Shown: piece after piece, positions 26,617 to 35,563 of the stretch
Layout of the letters: every line of letters starts with the position of its first letter
How positions within the stretch are numbered: the stretch's first letter is position 1
Source: Parashewanella hymeniacidonis
GTDB taxonomy: Bacteria; Pseudomonadota; Gammaproteobacteria; Enterobacterales; Shewanellaceae
Direction of reading: 5' to 3'
DNA length: 39,339 nucleotides
Assembly: GCF_016900895.1 (NCBI RefSeq)
Contig: NZ_JAFEUN010000032.1
Location: 1 to 39,339 of the forward strand
Notes under the pieces: model-generated
What the model was told of the DNA's origin: nothing
What the model saw: the letters and a program-made list of their open reading frames with translations, nothing else
The model's database searches: none
Position numbers and translations under genes: made by a program

Positions 26617-27993
26617 ATGAAAAACTTAACCTGCTTTAAAGCTTACGATATCCGTGGGCGCTTACCTGATGAATTAAATACAGATATTGCATGGTGCATT
26701 GGCCGTGCAATGGCTGATTACTTAAAGCCTAACAATATTGTTGTTGGTGGTGATATTCGCTTAACTTCCTCTGAACTTAAACACGCTTTAGCTGATGGTT
26801 TACGTTCTGGTGGAACTAATGTTACTGATATTGGCTTGTGTGGCACAGAAGAAATTTACTTTGCAACCAGTTTATTAAAAGTAGATGGAGGCGTTATGGT
26901 GACAGCAAGCCATAACCCAATGGACTACAACGGCATGAAGTTGGTTCGTGAGCAATCTAAACCAATTTCTGGCGATACCGGGCTTTTAGATATCAAAAAG
27001 CTGGCAGAGCAATATTATTTTGATGGCAAACCTGAGCCTGTTGCTGACTTAGGTGAATTTAAAGAGCTAAGTACTTTAAAGCCTTACATTCAACATTTAT
27101 TCGAATATGTTGATGTTGCAAACTTCAAGCCATTAAAGTTAGTCGTTAATGCAGGTAATGGTGCTGCTGGTCATGTTGTAAATGCACTAGAAACTGCTTT
27201 TACCCAACAAAATGTGCCTGTTGAGTTTGTTAAAGTGCATAACCAGCCTAATGGTAATTTCCCTAATGGCATCCCTAATCCACTGTTACCTGATAACCGT
27301 GATGATACGATTCTTGCAGTTAAGGAGCATGGTGCTGATTTTGGTATTGCGTGGGATGGTGATTTTGACCGCTGTTTTTTGTTTGATGAGAACGGTGATT
27401 TTATTGAGGGCTATTACATTGTAGGTTTATTAGCCGAAGCTTTTTTACAAAAGCACCCTGAAAGCAAGATTATTCACGATCCTCGTTTAACTTGGAATAC
27501 GGTTGATATTGTTGAAAGCAATGGTGGCAACGCTGTTCAAAGTAAAACTGGTCATGCATTTATTAAAGAACGTATGCGCAGCGAAGATGCCATTTATGGT
27601 GGAGAGATGAGTGCGCATCACTATTTTAGAGATTTTGCATATTGTGATTCTGGCATGATCCCTTGGTTGTTAGTTGCTGAGTTAGTTTCTATTAAAGGTC
27701 AACCTCTTTCTGAGTTAGTTAAAGAACGCATGGCAGCCTACCCTTCACCTGGTGAAATTAATCGCACTGTTGATGATGCTGATAAAGTGATTGAGCGTGT
27801 TTTGGCTATTTACGAAAAAGATGCGGTTGGTATTGACCGCACAGATGGGATTAGCCTTAATATGGGCAATTGGCGCTTTAATTTACGTAAGTCAAATACT
27901 GAACCTGTGATTCGCTTAAATCTTGAGTCTAGAGGTGATGTTGCGTTAATGAAGCAAAAGACTGAAGAAGTTTTGGCTTTGATTGAAGGTTAA
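26617..27993 (+). CDS. manB: Phosphomannomutase
   Basis: This 458-residue enzyme of the alpha-D-phosphohexomutase family converts mannose-6-phosphate to mannose-1-phosphate, the substrate of ManC. The phosphoserine loop is [13 protein letters not shown] with Ser98, the metal-binding loop DGDFDRCF, the sugar-binding loop [10 protein letters not shown] and the phosphate-binding loop RKSNTEP. All key residues are present and length matches CpsG/ManB. It begins 8 bases after gmm. Confidence 0.95.
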   Translation: MKNLTCFKAYDIRGRLPDELNTDIAWCIGRAMADYLKPNNIVVGGDIRLTSSELKHALADGLRSGGTNVTDIGLCGTEEIYFATSLLKVDGGVMVTASHNPMDYNGMKLVREQSKPISGDTGLLDIKKLAEQYYFDGKPEPVADLGEFKELSTLKPYIQHLFEYVDVANFKPLKLVVNAGNGAAGHVVNALETAFTQQNVPVEFVKVHNQPNGNFPNGIPNPLLPDNRDDTILAVKEHGADFGIAWDGDFDRCFLFDENGDFIEGYYIVGLLAEAFLQKHPESKIIHDPRLTWNTVDIVESNGGNAVQSKTGHAFIKERMRSEDAIYGGEMSAHHYFRDFAYCDSGMIPWLLVAELVSIKGQPLSELVKERMAAYPSPGEINRTVDDADKVIERVLAIYEKDAVGIDRTDGISLNMGNWRFNLRKSNTEPVIRLNLESRGDVALMKQKTEEVLALIEG

Positions 27994-28383
27994 GATTTTT
28001 ACGGTCTAAAGGCGCTGGGTACCCGGTTACTACATTCGGGTACGACAGGCAAAATATCAAAAGTGCTGGATACCATACAAAGGCATTCTGGTATGACGAT
28101 AAGGAACGGAAATGAAAGCTTTCCTGATTTCCAATAAAGTTCAGCATATTTTGCAGTCACTCCTGCGTAGGCAGAAGCCTAGCGTCTTTGCTTTTTTCTA
28201 GAAAAGCCTCTGGATACCTTCCTTCGCAGGTATGGCAAGCAAAAAATTAAAGGCACTGGACACTCGACTAAAACATTCGAGTGTGACAGAAAAAATGCGT
28301 AAGCACTTAAACGCCTCTTGCGTACCAAGTGCAATAAATTCCTATCTCTACTCTTTCTTAAATTTAAATAAACGAGAACAACT
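27994..28383. repeat. manB gap with four or more short palindromes
   Basis: There is no gene. Palindromes are GTACCCG/CGGGTAC (28019-28025, 28037-28043), ATACCA/TGGTAT (28070-28075, 28089-28094), a CTCCTGC/GCAG copy about 28160-28190, a TACCT/AGGTA copy about 28214-28232, and ACACTCGA/TCGAGTGT (28260-28267, 28277-28284). Most are in reverse orientation, with AAAGGCRCTGG before the stem. The last has the same arms as the copy at 14206. Confidence 0.7.
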
Positions 28384-29778
28384 ATGAACATGAAAGGTGT
28401 ATTGCACTCTCATTCTGGTGCAATTTCATTAATGCAACGGACGCTAGATTTGTGTTTTATTGTCTTAGCCTTATTAATTAGTAAGGTTCTTTGGTCTTCT
28501 CCATGGATTATTAATGACTCCTTAATTTTAATGGGAGCATTGTTATTATTTCTACTCATTGCTGAAGCGGGCTCTCTTTATATATCTTGGCGCGGTTTAT
28601 CACTGTATCAACAAATCAAAAAAGTAGCGCTTTATTGGGGCTTATCAGCTGGCATTGTATTGTTAGTTTCAGATTATTTTGAAGTCCATTATGGTGAGTT
28701 ACAAATCGAAGAAATTCATTGGTTTTCTATCACTTTATTATTTTTAATTTCCTACCGAGTCGCTTTAAACTTTGGCTTAAAGTCACTACGTTCAAAAGGT
28801 ATGAACACTAGAACTGTAGTGATTGCTGGGGCTGGTCATTTAGGTAGCAGACTTCATCAACAATTTTCAAAAGATAACTCTCTAGGTTTTAAATTTTTAG
28901 GTTTTTATGATGATGGGCAATCTGGAGGCAGAACCGATAATCAAACCATTATTGGCGATTTAGAAAGGCTTGTTGTTGATTGTAAAGCAGGCGGCATTGA
29001 TCGCGTCTATTTAACACTACCAATGCGAGCCGAAAGCCGCATTAAATGGCTGGTGAAAGAGTTATCAGATACCACTGTTTCACTTTATATCGTGCCTGAT
29101 GTTTTTACTTTTGAACTATTGCATGCAAGAACAGATACCTTGAATGGTATCCCTACTATCAGTATTTATGACTCACCTCTAGATGGTGCCAACGCCATAG
29201 TAAAACGTATCGAGGATATTGTGCTTTCATCGATAATTCTTGTACTAATTTCACCTGTTTTATTAGCTGTTGCAGCCGCTGTTAAATTTACTTCTCCAGG
29301 GCCAATTATTTTTAAACAAAAACGTTATGGTATTGATGGGAAATCAATTGAAGTTTATAAATTTCGCTCAATGTCTGTGATGGAAAATAGCGATAAAGTT
29401 ATTCAGGCAACTAAAAATGACGCTCGTTTAACACCTGTAGGTGCTTTTATACGTAAAACGAGTCTTGATGAGTTGCCACAGTTTGTTAACGCCTTGCAAG
29501 GCAGGATGTCAATTGTTGGTCCTCGTCCTCATGCCGTTGCACACAATGAAGAATACCGTAAGTTAGTCGATGGGTATATGCTACGCCATAAAGTTAAACC
29601 CGGGATCACGGGCTGGGCTCAAGTAAATGGCTGGCGTGGCGAGACTGATACACTAGATAAAATGGAAAAGCGTGTAGAGTACGATTTAAATTACATTCGT
29701 AATTGGTCACTTGGTTTTGACTTAAAAATTATTTTTGGCACCATTTTTAAAGGCTTTATCAATAAGAATGCTTATTGA
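28384..29778 (+). CDS. Undecaprenyl-phosphate hexose-1-phosphate transferase (WbaP/WcaJ type)
   Basis: This 464-residue polyprenol-phosphate hexose-1-phosphate transferase starts each repeat unit on undecaprenyl phosphate. The N-terminal half has four membrane segments (about 15-130) and a Rossmann-like domain opening [14 protein letters not shown]. The C-terminal catalytic part has one membrane-embedded helix ([15 protein letters not shown]), then [28 protein letters not shown] and GPRPHAV. This build is shared by WcaJ (glucose-1-phosphate) and WbaP (galactose-1-phosphate); the neighbouring galU favours glucose or galactose but cannot decide. It is probably the committed first step. Confidence 0.93.
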   Translation: MNMKGVLHSHSGAISLMQRTLDLCFIVLALLISKVLWSSPWIINDSLILMGALLLFLLIAEAGSLYISWRGLSLYQQIKKVALYWGLSAGIVLLVSDYFEVHYGELQIEEIHWFSITLLFLISYRVALNFGLKSLRSKGMNTRTVVIAGAGHLGSRLHQQFSKDNSLGFKFLGFYDDGQSGGRTDNQTIIGDLERLVVDCKAGGIDRVYLTLPMRAESRIKWLVKELSDTTVSLYIVPDVFTFELLHARTDTLNGIPTISIYDSPLDGANAIVKRIEDIVLSSIILVLISPVLLAVAAAVKFTSPGPIIFKQKRYGIDGKSIEVYKFRSMSVMENSDKVIQATKNDARLTPVGAFIRKTSLDELPQFVNALQGRMSIVGPRPHAVAHNEEYRKLVDGYMLRHKVKPGITGWAQVNGWRGETDTLDKMEKRVEYDLNYIRNWSLGFDLKIIFGTIFKGFINKNAY

Positions 29779-29912
29779 TGTGAGGGTTGCTATTATTGAG
29801 GCGTTCAAAAGGCGCTGGGTGATCGACATACACAGCTGCAGTTACTTCGTTTCGCGACTAAAGCGTTCGAGTATGACGAGCAAAAACATGATAGAAAGTT
29901 AACAGGAAAAAT
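29779..29912. other. Gap before galU with decayed palindromes
   Basis: A degraded copy of the reverse-orientation palindrome, with GGCGCTGGG at about 29811 and TCGAGTATGACGAG at about 29868-29881, is the only structure I can see. Confidence 0.45.
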
Positions 29913-30794
29913 ATGAAAGCAGTAATCCCTGTAGCAGGACTTGGTACAAGAATGCTACCCGCAACAAAAGCTATCCCTAAAGAGATGCTACCTTTAGTTG
30001 ATAAGCCATTGATTCAGTATATCGTAAATGAGTGTGTAGCCGCAGGTGTTAAACAAATTGTGCTGGTCACACATGCCAGTAAAAATGCCATTGAAAATCA
30101 TTTTGACAAACAGTATGAACTTGAATCGACCCTAGAGAACCGTGTTAAGCGCCAGTTACTTGAGGAAGTTCAGTCTATTTGCCCTAAAGATGTAACCATT
30201 ATGCACGTTCGGCAAGGCGAAGCAAAAGGTTTAGGACATGCTGTTTTATGTGCAAAGCCATGTATTGGTGATAACCCGTTTATGGTTGTGTTACCTGATG
30301 TAATTTTAGATGAATATTCTGCCAATCAAACTTCAGAAAACTTAGCGGCAATGAAAGCCCGCTATAGAGAAACCCAAGCAAGCCAGATTATGGTTGCGCC
30401 CGTGCCTAAGCAAGATGTTAATAAGTACGGCATTGCAGATTGTGACTGTGTTGAATTGACGGAGGGGCAGTCTTCTAAAATTAAGCATATGGTTGAAAAG
30501 CCTGAGATTGATAAAGCGCCGTCCAATTTAGCAGTTGTGGGGCGATATGTACTTTCACAAAACATTTGGCCTTTGCTCGAAAGAACGCCTGTAGGTGCTG
30601 GTGATGAAGTTCAACTTACTGATGCCATTGATATGCTGATTGAGCAAGAGACGGTTGAAGCCTTTCATATGTCTGGTAAGTCACATGATTGTGGTGACAA
30701 GCTTGGTTACGCTAAAGCATTTGTTGAATATACGCTCAACAATAAAAAGTTAGGCAAAGATTTTAGAGCACATTTAGAAAGTATGCTGAAATAA
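29913..30794 (+). CDS. galU: UTP-glucose-1-phosphate uridylyltransferase
   Basis: A 293-residue nucleotidyltransferase making UDP-glucose from UTP and glucose-1-phosphate. The signature [20 protein letters not shown] is at the N-terminus, with VEKP and a C-terminal [17 protein letters not shown] as expected for bacterial GalU. It supplies the UDP-sugar for the initiating transferase just upstream and is the last gene of the operon. A strong hairpin follows. Confidence 0.95.
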   Translation: MKAVIPVAGLGTRMLPATKAIPKEMLPLVDKPLIQYIVNECVAAGVKQIVLVTHASKNAIENHFDKQYELESTLENRVKRQLLEEVQSICPKDVTIMHVRQGEAKGLGHAVLCAKPCIGDNPFMVVLPDVILDEYSANQTSENLAAMKARYRETQASQIMVAPVPKQDVNKYGIADCDCVELTEGQSSKIKHMVEKPEIDKAPSNLAVVGRYVLSQNIWPLLERTPVGAGDEVQLTDAIDMLIEQETVEAFHMSGKSHDCGDKLGYAKAFVEYTLNNKKLGKDFRAHLESMLK

Positions 30795-30807
30795 AATATC
30801 AAAATTT

Positions 30808-30832
30808 GTCATTCCCGTGAAATGGGAATGAC
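30808..30832. terminator. Palindrome between convergent galU and wzi, possible terminator
   Basis: Arms GTCATTCCC (30808-30816) and GGGAATGAC (30824-30832) form a perfect 9-bp stem with a 7-base loop. It lies between convergent genes and could end transcription on both strands, although no clear U-run follows. It also fits the operon's family of short palindromes. Confidence 0.6.
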
Positions 30833-30851
30833 ATTGATATCTAACAATCAA

Positions 30852-32276
30852 TTAAATCCATTTAAAACTGAATCTGGCCTGCCAAAAGTTTTTACCCAAT
30901 ATATCCTCACCCAAATACGCACCAACTGATACTAGGTTGTCTTGCCACGGCATTACGTATTCTGTTTCAATTTCCCAACTGTTCTTGTATTTCTTTTTCG
31001 CCGTCTCTTTTTGATTGATAAGCCTAATTTGAGTGATTAAATTATGGTTATTGTCAAAGCGGTATTGAGTTCTTAGATAATGCGACTCACCTTCTAAAGC
31101 TGTGCCCTGCTCTCTTTGCTGTTGGAGTGCCCAATGACCAAGCACGAACTTGTCATTGACAAAGCCGTCTCGATATAAATGATGCTGATACCAGCCCGAT
31201 GTCCAGTAACTGTATTCGTAACCGAAAGAAACTTTGTCGTCAAATAACATTGGGAAGTGTAAGCCAAATGCTAGCACAGGGTTTCCAAACTGATAATTCT
31301 TGCTGTTACTGGTATCTTCACCTGCCAGTTCAGCAATTACACTGAAAGGAATAGGCGCATCAAAATTCATTTTTGATGTTATTGATGCAACCTGATTTCC
31401 GGCTTCTTGATCTGAGGTTAAGTCCTCTCTTGTATTATCTGCACCACCTGGGTCAACAAAGGCTTTAACAAGGGTTTTAAAGCTTACTTTTCTTTCACCG
31501 CCACCAAATTGAAATACTCGATTTACGCCTAACGTCCAGCCATCTATAGGCTCGAAACTAAAATGAAAACCCGCCAGTAAAGGTTTATTTTTATCACTCC
31601 ACTGGCCATTAAATAGCACGGGTTGGCGATCTGTTTGTGCTAAAAAAAACTCATAATTTAAGTTTGTATCTAAAAAAGTGATCGGTAAGTTATTGCTTAA
31701 TGTTACCGAAGGAAATGTTTTTGCATTGGTACTCATAATTTGACTGTGCCCAGTAAACGGTGAGTACCAATGGTCTCGGTAACCTACATCAAGTTGTGCC
31801 CAGTTAAAGCCTAGAGATAGCATCGAGCCTGTAGCTTGCTTATGCTGCTGTGATAACTCTGTGCCTAGGTATACTCCTAGCCAATCTGTTACTTGCCATT
31901 GCGCTCGACTGCTCAGTAAATAGCGGTTATCGGTCGTCGCCCCTCTTGCGTTGGGGATAGGGTGCGCCGTATCTCCTGAATCAAAAACCGAAACTGTGCT
32001 GTGTGTGATAGCAAATTGGCTTTTATAAGGCCTGAGTGAACGATATAAACGAAAATACAATTCTGGATAACCATGCTTAATTTTAGGTAGCGCATCTAAA
32101 ATAACATTTACATTGTATGGCTTTATCACTTTTGGAATGTTAGCCACGATTGCAAGGGTTTCTATATCATTTTCTAGCAAGGGATCTGACTTTAGGGGTA
32201 TATAAGGGCTAACACTAGCAGCGTGTAAAGATGAACAAGCAAGCGTTCCCAATAAAAACAAGAGTGATTTACGCAT
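30852..32276 (-). CDS. wzi: Capsule assembly protein Wzi, outer-membrane beta-barrel
   Basis: A 474-residue precursor with a Sec signal peptide (cleavage about residue 19-20, CSSLHAA) and a predicted 18-strand barrel, close to E. coli Wzi (about 480). The region after the signal, SPYIPLKSDPLLENDIETLA, resembles the start of mature Wzi. The C-terminus ends in the aromatic WQARFSFKWI, typical for barrel insertion. Wzi is an outer-membrane lectin that holds capsule to the cell surface. It is transcribed toward galU from its own promoter. Its presence suggests a cell-bound capsule rather than free slime only. Confidence 0.88.
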   Translation of the reverse strand: MRKSLLFLLGTLACSSLHAASVSPYIPLKSDPLLENDIETLAIVANIPKVIKPYNVNVILDALPKIKHGYPELYFRLYRSLRPYKSQFAITHSTVSVFDSGDTAHPIPNARGATTDNRYLLSSRAQWQVTDWLGVYLGTELSQQHKQATGSMLSLGFNWAQLDVGYRDHWYSPFTGHSQIMSTNAKTFPSVTLSNNLPITFLDTNLNYEFFLAQTDRQPVLFNGQWSDKNKPLLAGFHFSFEPIDGWTLGVNRVFQFGGGERKVSFKTLVKAFVDPGGADNTREDLTSDQEAGNQVASITSKMNFDAPIPFSVIAELAGEDTSNSKNYQFGNPVLAFGLHFPMLFDDKVSFGYEYSYWTSGWYQHHLYRDGFVNDKFVLGHWALQQQREQGTALEGESHYLRTQYRFDNNHNLITQIRLINQKETAKKKYKNSWEIETEYVMPWQDNLVSVGAYLGEDILGKNFWQARFSFKWI

Positions 32277-32440
32277 AATAAGTGATTAATTGTTTATTTT
32301 AAGTTAATTGCACAAGGATTATATAAGAAATTTGCATTAGAAACCTTGTTTAATCGATTATTGGTTTGGCTTTATTCTGTTGATTAGATTAGTTAATGCA
32401 TTATTTAGGCAATTTGAATTATTTTATGTAGCATTTTTTC
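32277..32440. other. Promoter region of wzi
   Basis: An AT-rich gap between the wzi start and the left end of the IS66-family element. The wzi promoter must be here; I cannot fix the hexamers. Confidence 0.4.
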
Positions 32441-32536
32441 GTAACCATTTATCAAGCCCCTCTTGTTTTTTGTGACACAAGTCATTTGATCTAAAAAGTT
32501 ACTTGAACGATCTTTTTACAATGTTTATATGTACAC

Positions 32537-33972
32537 ATGAAAAAGAAAAATTCTCCGAGAAAGACGCTCCACAACCAACTAGAAAGATGCTAATTTGTTG
32601 ATTCAAGAGTTATGGCAAAAGCTTCATGAATACGAAGATAGGTTGAAGCAGTCCTCTCAAAATTCATCAACATCACCGTCATCAGATACATCTGAAACTA
32701 AGGTTGAGCGAAAAAAGTTCAAACGAAATATGGTGGGCGCTCAGCCAGGCTACACAGAGCACAAAAGACCTTTAGATGAACTGTCTGTTGATGATATCGT
32801 AATGGAGTGCAAGCCTCAGTCTTGTTGCTCTGCTTGTCATCACTCAATCAAGATAAATGAGCGACATAGACGTCGTCATCAAGTATTTGACCTACCCAAA
32901 GTATCTTTGAAGATCACCGAGTACCAAATTTTTCACGGTCACTGTAAATATTGTAATGCCACCTACTAAAGGTGAATTACCTGAAAGTGCTCCCAAAGGT
33001 CAAATAAGTAACCGTTTAACGAGTCATATCGCAGTGTTGGTAGGAAAGTATCACTTAAATGTTTCTCAACTCGACAGCTACTATATGATCTATAAGGCGT
33101 TACTTTTTCAACGTGAGCGATTTCAGAAGCACCAGGAAAAGTCAGTTCAATGCTCACTCCAACGCATCAAAGCTTGAACGCTTGAACGCTTGAACGCTTG
33201 AACGAGCATATACACAAAGCTTTGTATGTTCATTGTGATGAGGCGTCCCATTCTCGTAATTGTGAGCAAGGTACCCGATGGTGTTGGTTGATTTCATCAC
33301 GAGATGCTGTATTTCAGACAGTTCGATACTTCACAAATAAAGACAACGCTAAATTTATGTTGGGTAAGTGCGAGAATAATATCGTCATCACAGATCAATA
33401 TGCGGCTTACAACTTCATTAATCCCGAAAGGCATCAGCTTTGTCTGGCTCATGTATTACTTAACCTCCAACAAATGGCGGACTACACAGGCGGAGGGTTA
33501 ACTTCGCAGATAGGAAAGAAATTGGTACTAACTCTTCAAGCAGTATTTCGAATTCAGCATCGATATGAGCAAAGTACGCTAACAGAAATCCAGTGGCTTA
33601 GAAGAATGCAACGCTTAAAACGTAGATTTAAAACGTTACTTGAGCAAGGCGCTGTAGCGCCGTCGGATAGATATTCTGTTCGATGCCAACACTTACTAAA
33701 ATATGAAAAATGGTTGTGGGTCTTTGTGACTTACCAAGGAACCACTTACCAACAATCAAGCTGAGCGCTGCATCAGAGGTACGGTTATCATGCGTAAAAA
33801 CTGCTTTGGAACCAGCTCTGATATAGGCCATAAATTCCGTTCAAAAGTTTTGTCCGTGATTGAAACCTGTAAGAAACGAGGCTTATCTTCGCTTGAAGTC
33901 ATATCTGAAATTGTTACGGCTGTAACATAACGAAAACCTTATTCAGAAGTGTTCAACCTCATCAGCGATTAG
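32537..33972 (+). pseudogene. IS66-family transposase, disrupted
   Basis: The remains of a single-gene IS66-type transposase follow the product of the second copy along its whole length but are broken many times. A stop occurs soon after the ATG at 32537, a one-base insertion after CNATY (about 32967) changes the frame, and the middle is scrambled around four tandem copies of GCTTGAAC (33172-33203). A two-base loss near 33740 breaks the frame before NNQAERC. The zinc-finger-like CCSACHH and catalytic HCDE and ITDQYAAYN segments are still readable. It cannot make an active protein. Confidence 0.85.
33172..33203 (+). repeat. Four tandem copies of an 8-base unit
   Basis: GCTTGAAC is repeated four times without change inside the dead transposase gene. 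The matching place in the other copy has a single CTTAAAGC-like stretch, so this is slippage after inactivation. Confidence 0.85.
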
Positions 33973-33998
33973 TCAATACCGCTCTAGTGAATGGTTAC

Positions 33999-34434
33999 CC
34001 CAGAACTCCTCTGATAGAAAGCAAATAATAGAGGGGATGCTGTAGGTTCAATTTTTGTAAAAATACAAACTGATCAATTCAGTCATCCCTCTCATTTGTA
34101 TAACTAAAGCCAGTAGCTTATTAATTAAGATTTTACTTCTCTATTTTTAATCGCTGCGGGTCTAATTCCCCGCCCCTTGGGGCGAACTATCTTCTTTCGT
34201 GTATCTAGATGATAATACCCCGCTGCTTTCGACGGGGTTATTCATTTAATTCCGATGCTGCCTACCGCACTCTTAGTGCGATTACACGTATCATGCAGGC
34301 TATAAGCAAATACACGACTTTGTTGGCGGAGATCCTTGGATGTATAAGTGACGATATATTCTTTCATAAAGACTTCTTGTTTATCTTGAGCCCCCAGTAT
34401 CAGCGCCTATAAGACAATTCATGACGCATAAAAA
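33999..34434. repeat. REP-like palindrome pair in a gene-free stretch
   Basis: Two GC-rich palindromes stand out against AT-rich flanks: CGCCCCTTGGGGCG (34171-34184) and ACCCCG/CGGGGT (34217-34222, 34233-34238), the second followed by TATTCATT. The pairing and the TATTCATT tail resemble REP sequences mobilised by REP-associated tyrosine transposases; no such transposase is in the window. I see no reliable gene in the rest of this stretch. Confidence 0.55.
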
Positions 34435-34659
34435 TTATTTTTTATGAAGCAATACAAGATCACTAATCTCGCAATCGAAATACACGCAGAGTTTTTCTAA
34501 AACCGCTGTCGTTGTAACATATCCGAACTCAGGGTTTATCATTTTAGAAAGTGCGCTACGGTTCACTCCGGCCTCTTTAGCCACGTCAATCAACATAATT
34601 TTTCTTTTTTCTGCAATTTCCTTTCTCGCTATTAACTCTTTGATTTTATAAATAATCAT
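34435..34659 (-). CDS. XRE-family regulator
   Basis: A 74-residue Cro/CI-type DNA-binding protein: MLIDVAKEAGVNRSALSKMI is the helix-turn-helix and VLEKLCVYFDCEISDLV the closing helices. It is related in layout to the regulator at 7870-8067. It faces away from a two-gene operon, and a perfect 16-base palindrome lies in the shared promoter region, so it is probably the repressor of that operon and of itself. Confidence 0.85.
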   Translation of the reverse strand: MIIYKIKELIARKEIAEKRKIMLIDVAKEAGVNRSALSKMINPEFGYVTTTAVLEKLCVYFDCEISDLVLLHKK

Positions 34660-34710
34660 AGTTTCATCCCAGAATTTTTTAAAAAGTTAATGTTCTATAT
34701 ATTTGCATTT

Positions 34711-34752
34711 TTAAGTATATCAGCTTTACTTACTATAAGAACTTAAGTTCTT
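34711..34752 (+). promoter_or_regulatory. Promoter and palindromic operator of the small operon
   Basis: TTAAGT (34711-34716) and TATAAG (34734-34739) are separated by 17 bases and can serve as -35 and -10. A perfect 16-base palindrome, AAGAACTTAAGTTCTT (34737-34752), overlaps the -10 and the expected start of transcription, the usual place for a repressor. The divergent XRE protein is the likely binder. Confidence 0.6.
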
Positions 34753-34774
34753 GACTAGAACAAAGGTAGTGATT

Positions 34775-34990
34775 ATGTCTAATCAAAGGAAGTTCAATAG
34801 CTCTGGTAAAGTAGCTAAATCATGCCATATGGTTAAGCATACAAGCTATCAACAAAAAATCTATTTTGACTTGAAAACTTTTAAGACAAAGTACACTTTG
34901 TTGATAAGTAAAATTCCTACATCACTGTTCTTTCTAGTAAAACTGATTTTCATTGTCATTTTTGAAAATTTCATCGAAACCTTGTTGTAG
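34775..34990 (+). CDS. Small protein with C-terminal membrane segment, unknown
   Basis: A 71-residue protein starting at ATG 34775, with AAAGGTAG upstream; an ATT-preceded longer form from 34751 lacks a site. The first 50 residues are basic (MSNQRKFNSSGKVAKSCH) and the end is one hydrophobic segment, SLFFLVKLIFIVIF. I do not recognise it. It is the first gene of an operon controlled from the XRE operator, and its stop is next to the strong ribosome binding site of the following gene. Confidence 0.55.
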   Translation: MSNQRKFNSSGKVAKSCHMVKHTSYQQKIYFDLKTFKTKYTLLISKIPTSLFFLVKLIFIVIFENFIETLL

Positions 34991-34999
34991 GAGGCAAAT

Positions 35000-35320
35000 A
35001 TGCAGCCATTAACGATTTACGCCACCAGTTATTATTTAACTCTAATAGCATCAAGTGAATTTAAAAAGAATTCGGTCAGTCATCTAGGAAAATTGAAACA
35101 ACCGCTTTTTGAATCACTGACAAAAAAGTGCGAGGTTTATGCGATCGAAGGACTCACAAAGCATCAACTTCCTATTCGGTTAACTAACCTAATAATGGAC
35201 TTGATACTTTCATCAAAACAAACCGACCTTAATTATGATGTTGAACAATTAGTGTTGCATGTTGAGAAATGTATAAACTCCTGCCTTTCTGGTCAACAGG
35301 AGTTAGTTGAAGAATTATGA
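35000..35320 (+). CDS. Small cytoplasmic protein, unknown
   Basis: This 106-residue protein is preceded by AGGAGG, the best Shine-Dalgarno in the area, seven bases or less before the ATG. It looks helical and soluble, with a pair of Cys residues near the end (KCINSCLSG). I find no known motif. It is the second gene of the XRE-controlled operon, 9 bases after the first. Confidence 0.6.
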   Translation: MQPLTIYATSYYLTLIASSEFKKNSVSHLGKLKQPLFESLTKKCEVYAIEGLTKHQLPIRLTNLIMDLILSSKQTDLNYDVEQLVLHVEKCINSCLSGQQELVEEL

Positions 35321-35365
35321 CACCTAGGCTCTAAGACGTGCGCTACGTTTTTAAAACCAATAGCT

Positions 35366-35560
35366 TCAAAGAAAGAATTTTCCTACAAGCATTCCAGCAA
35401 TAAACAACGTCGCAACACCACCGAGTTCATACCATTTGAGATAAGTGTCTTGGCCTTCATGAGATATAGTTTTTTCACCTGCTACCTGTTCCCTTAACTT
35501 ACTCGATATTAAATCTAACTCGTGAATTTGGTTCTCATATCTAGTTGAATGCTTCATCAT
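35366..35560 (-). CDS. Small tail-anchored membrane protein, cut off from its ribosome binding site
   Basis: A protein of 64 residues (63 from the second ATG) with a charged N-terminal part (HELDLISSKLREQVAGEK) and one C-terminal membrane segment, GGVATLFIAGMLVGKFFL. I do not recognise it. An IS66 copy inserted right at the start codon. If the IS and one copy of its target duplication are removed, AGGAACTT from 37133-37140 comes directly before ATGATG, restoring a normal start. Today it would need to start from IS-end sequence, where GGTGA precedes an in-frame ATG at 35575. It is probably poorly expressed now. Confidence 0.6.
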   Translation of the reverse strand: MMKHSTRYENQIHELDLISSKLREQVAGEKTISHEGQDTYLKWYELGGVATLFIAGMLVGKFFL

Positions 35561-35563
35561 AAG

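Larger units (their letters stand above)
32441..33998 (+). mobile_element. IS66-family element, degenerate copy
   Basis: The left end is GTAACCATTTATCAAG and the right end, read inward, GTAACCATTCAC, matching the ends of the intact-ended copy at 35564-37125. Length is 1558 bp. Flanking 8-mers are ATTTTTTC and CCCAGAAC, so no target-site duplication is visible, unlike the other copy. This copy is older, or DNA on one side was later lost or rearranged. Confidence 0.85.

Noticed and set aside
32956-33177. Separate small gene within the first IS66 copy
   Set aside because: It aligns with an internal part of the transposase in the second copy and is only a frame-shifted fragment.
34209-34412. 67-codon plus-strand reading frame after the first IS66 copy
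   Set aside because: It begins inside the REP-like palindrome, has no ribosome binding site and no recognisable motif.
34435-35560. Remnant of a filamentous phage (RstR-like regulator and small genes)
   Set aside because: No replication protein, coat protein or Zot-like gene can be recognised; only the regulator plus small ORF layout is similar.
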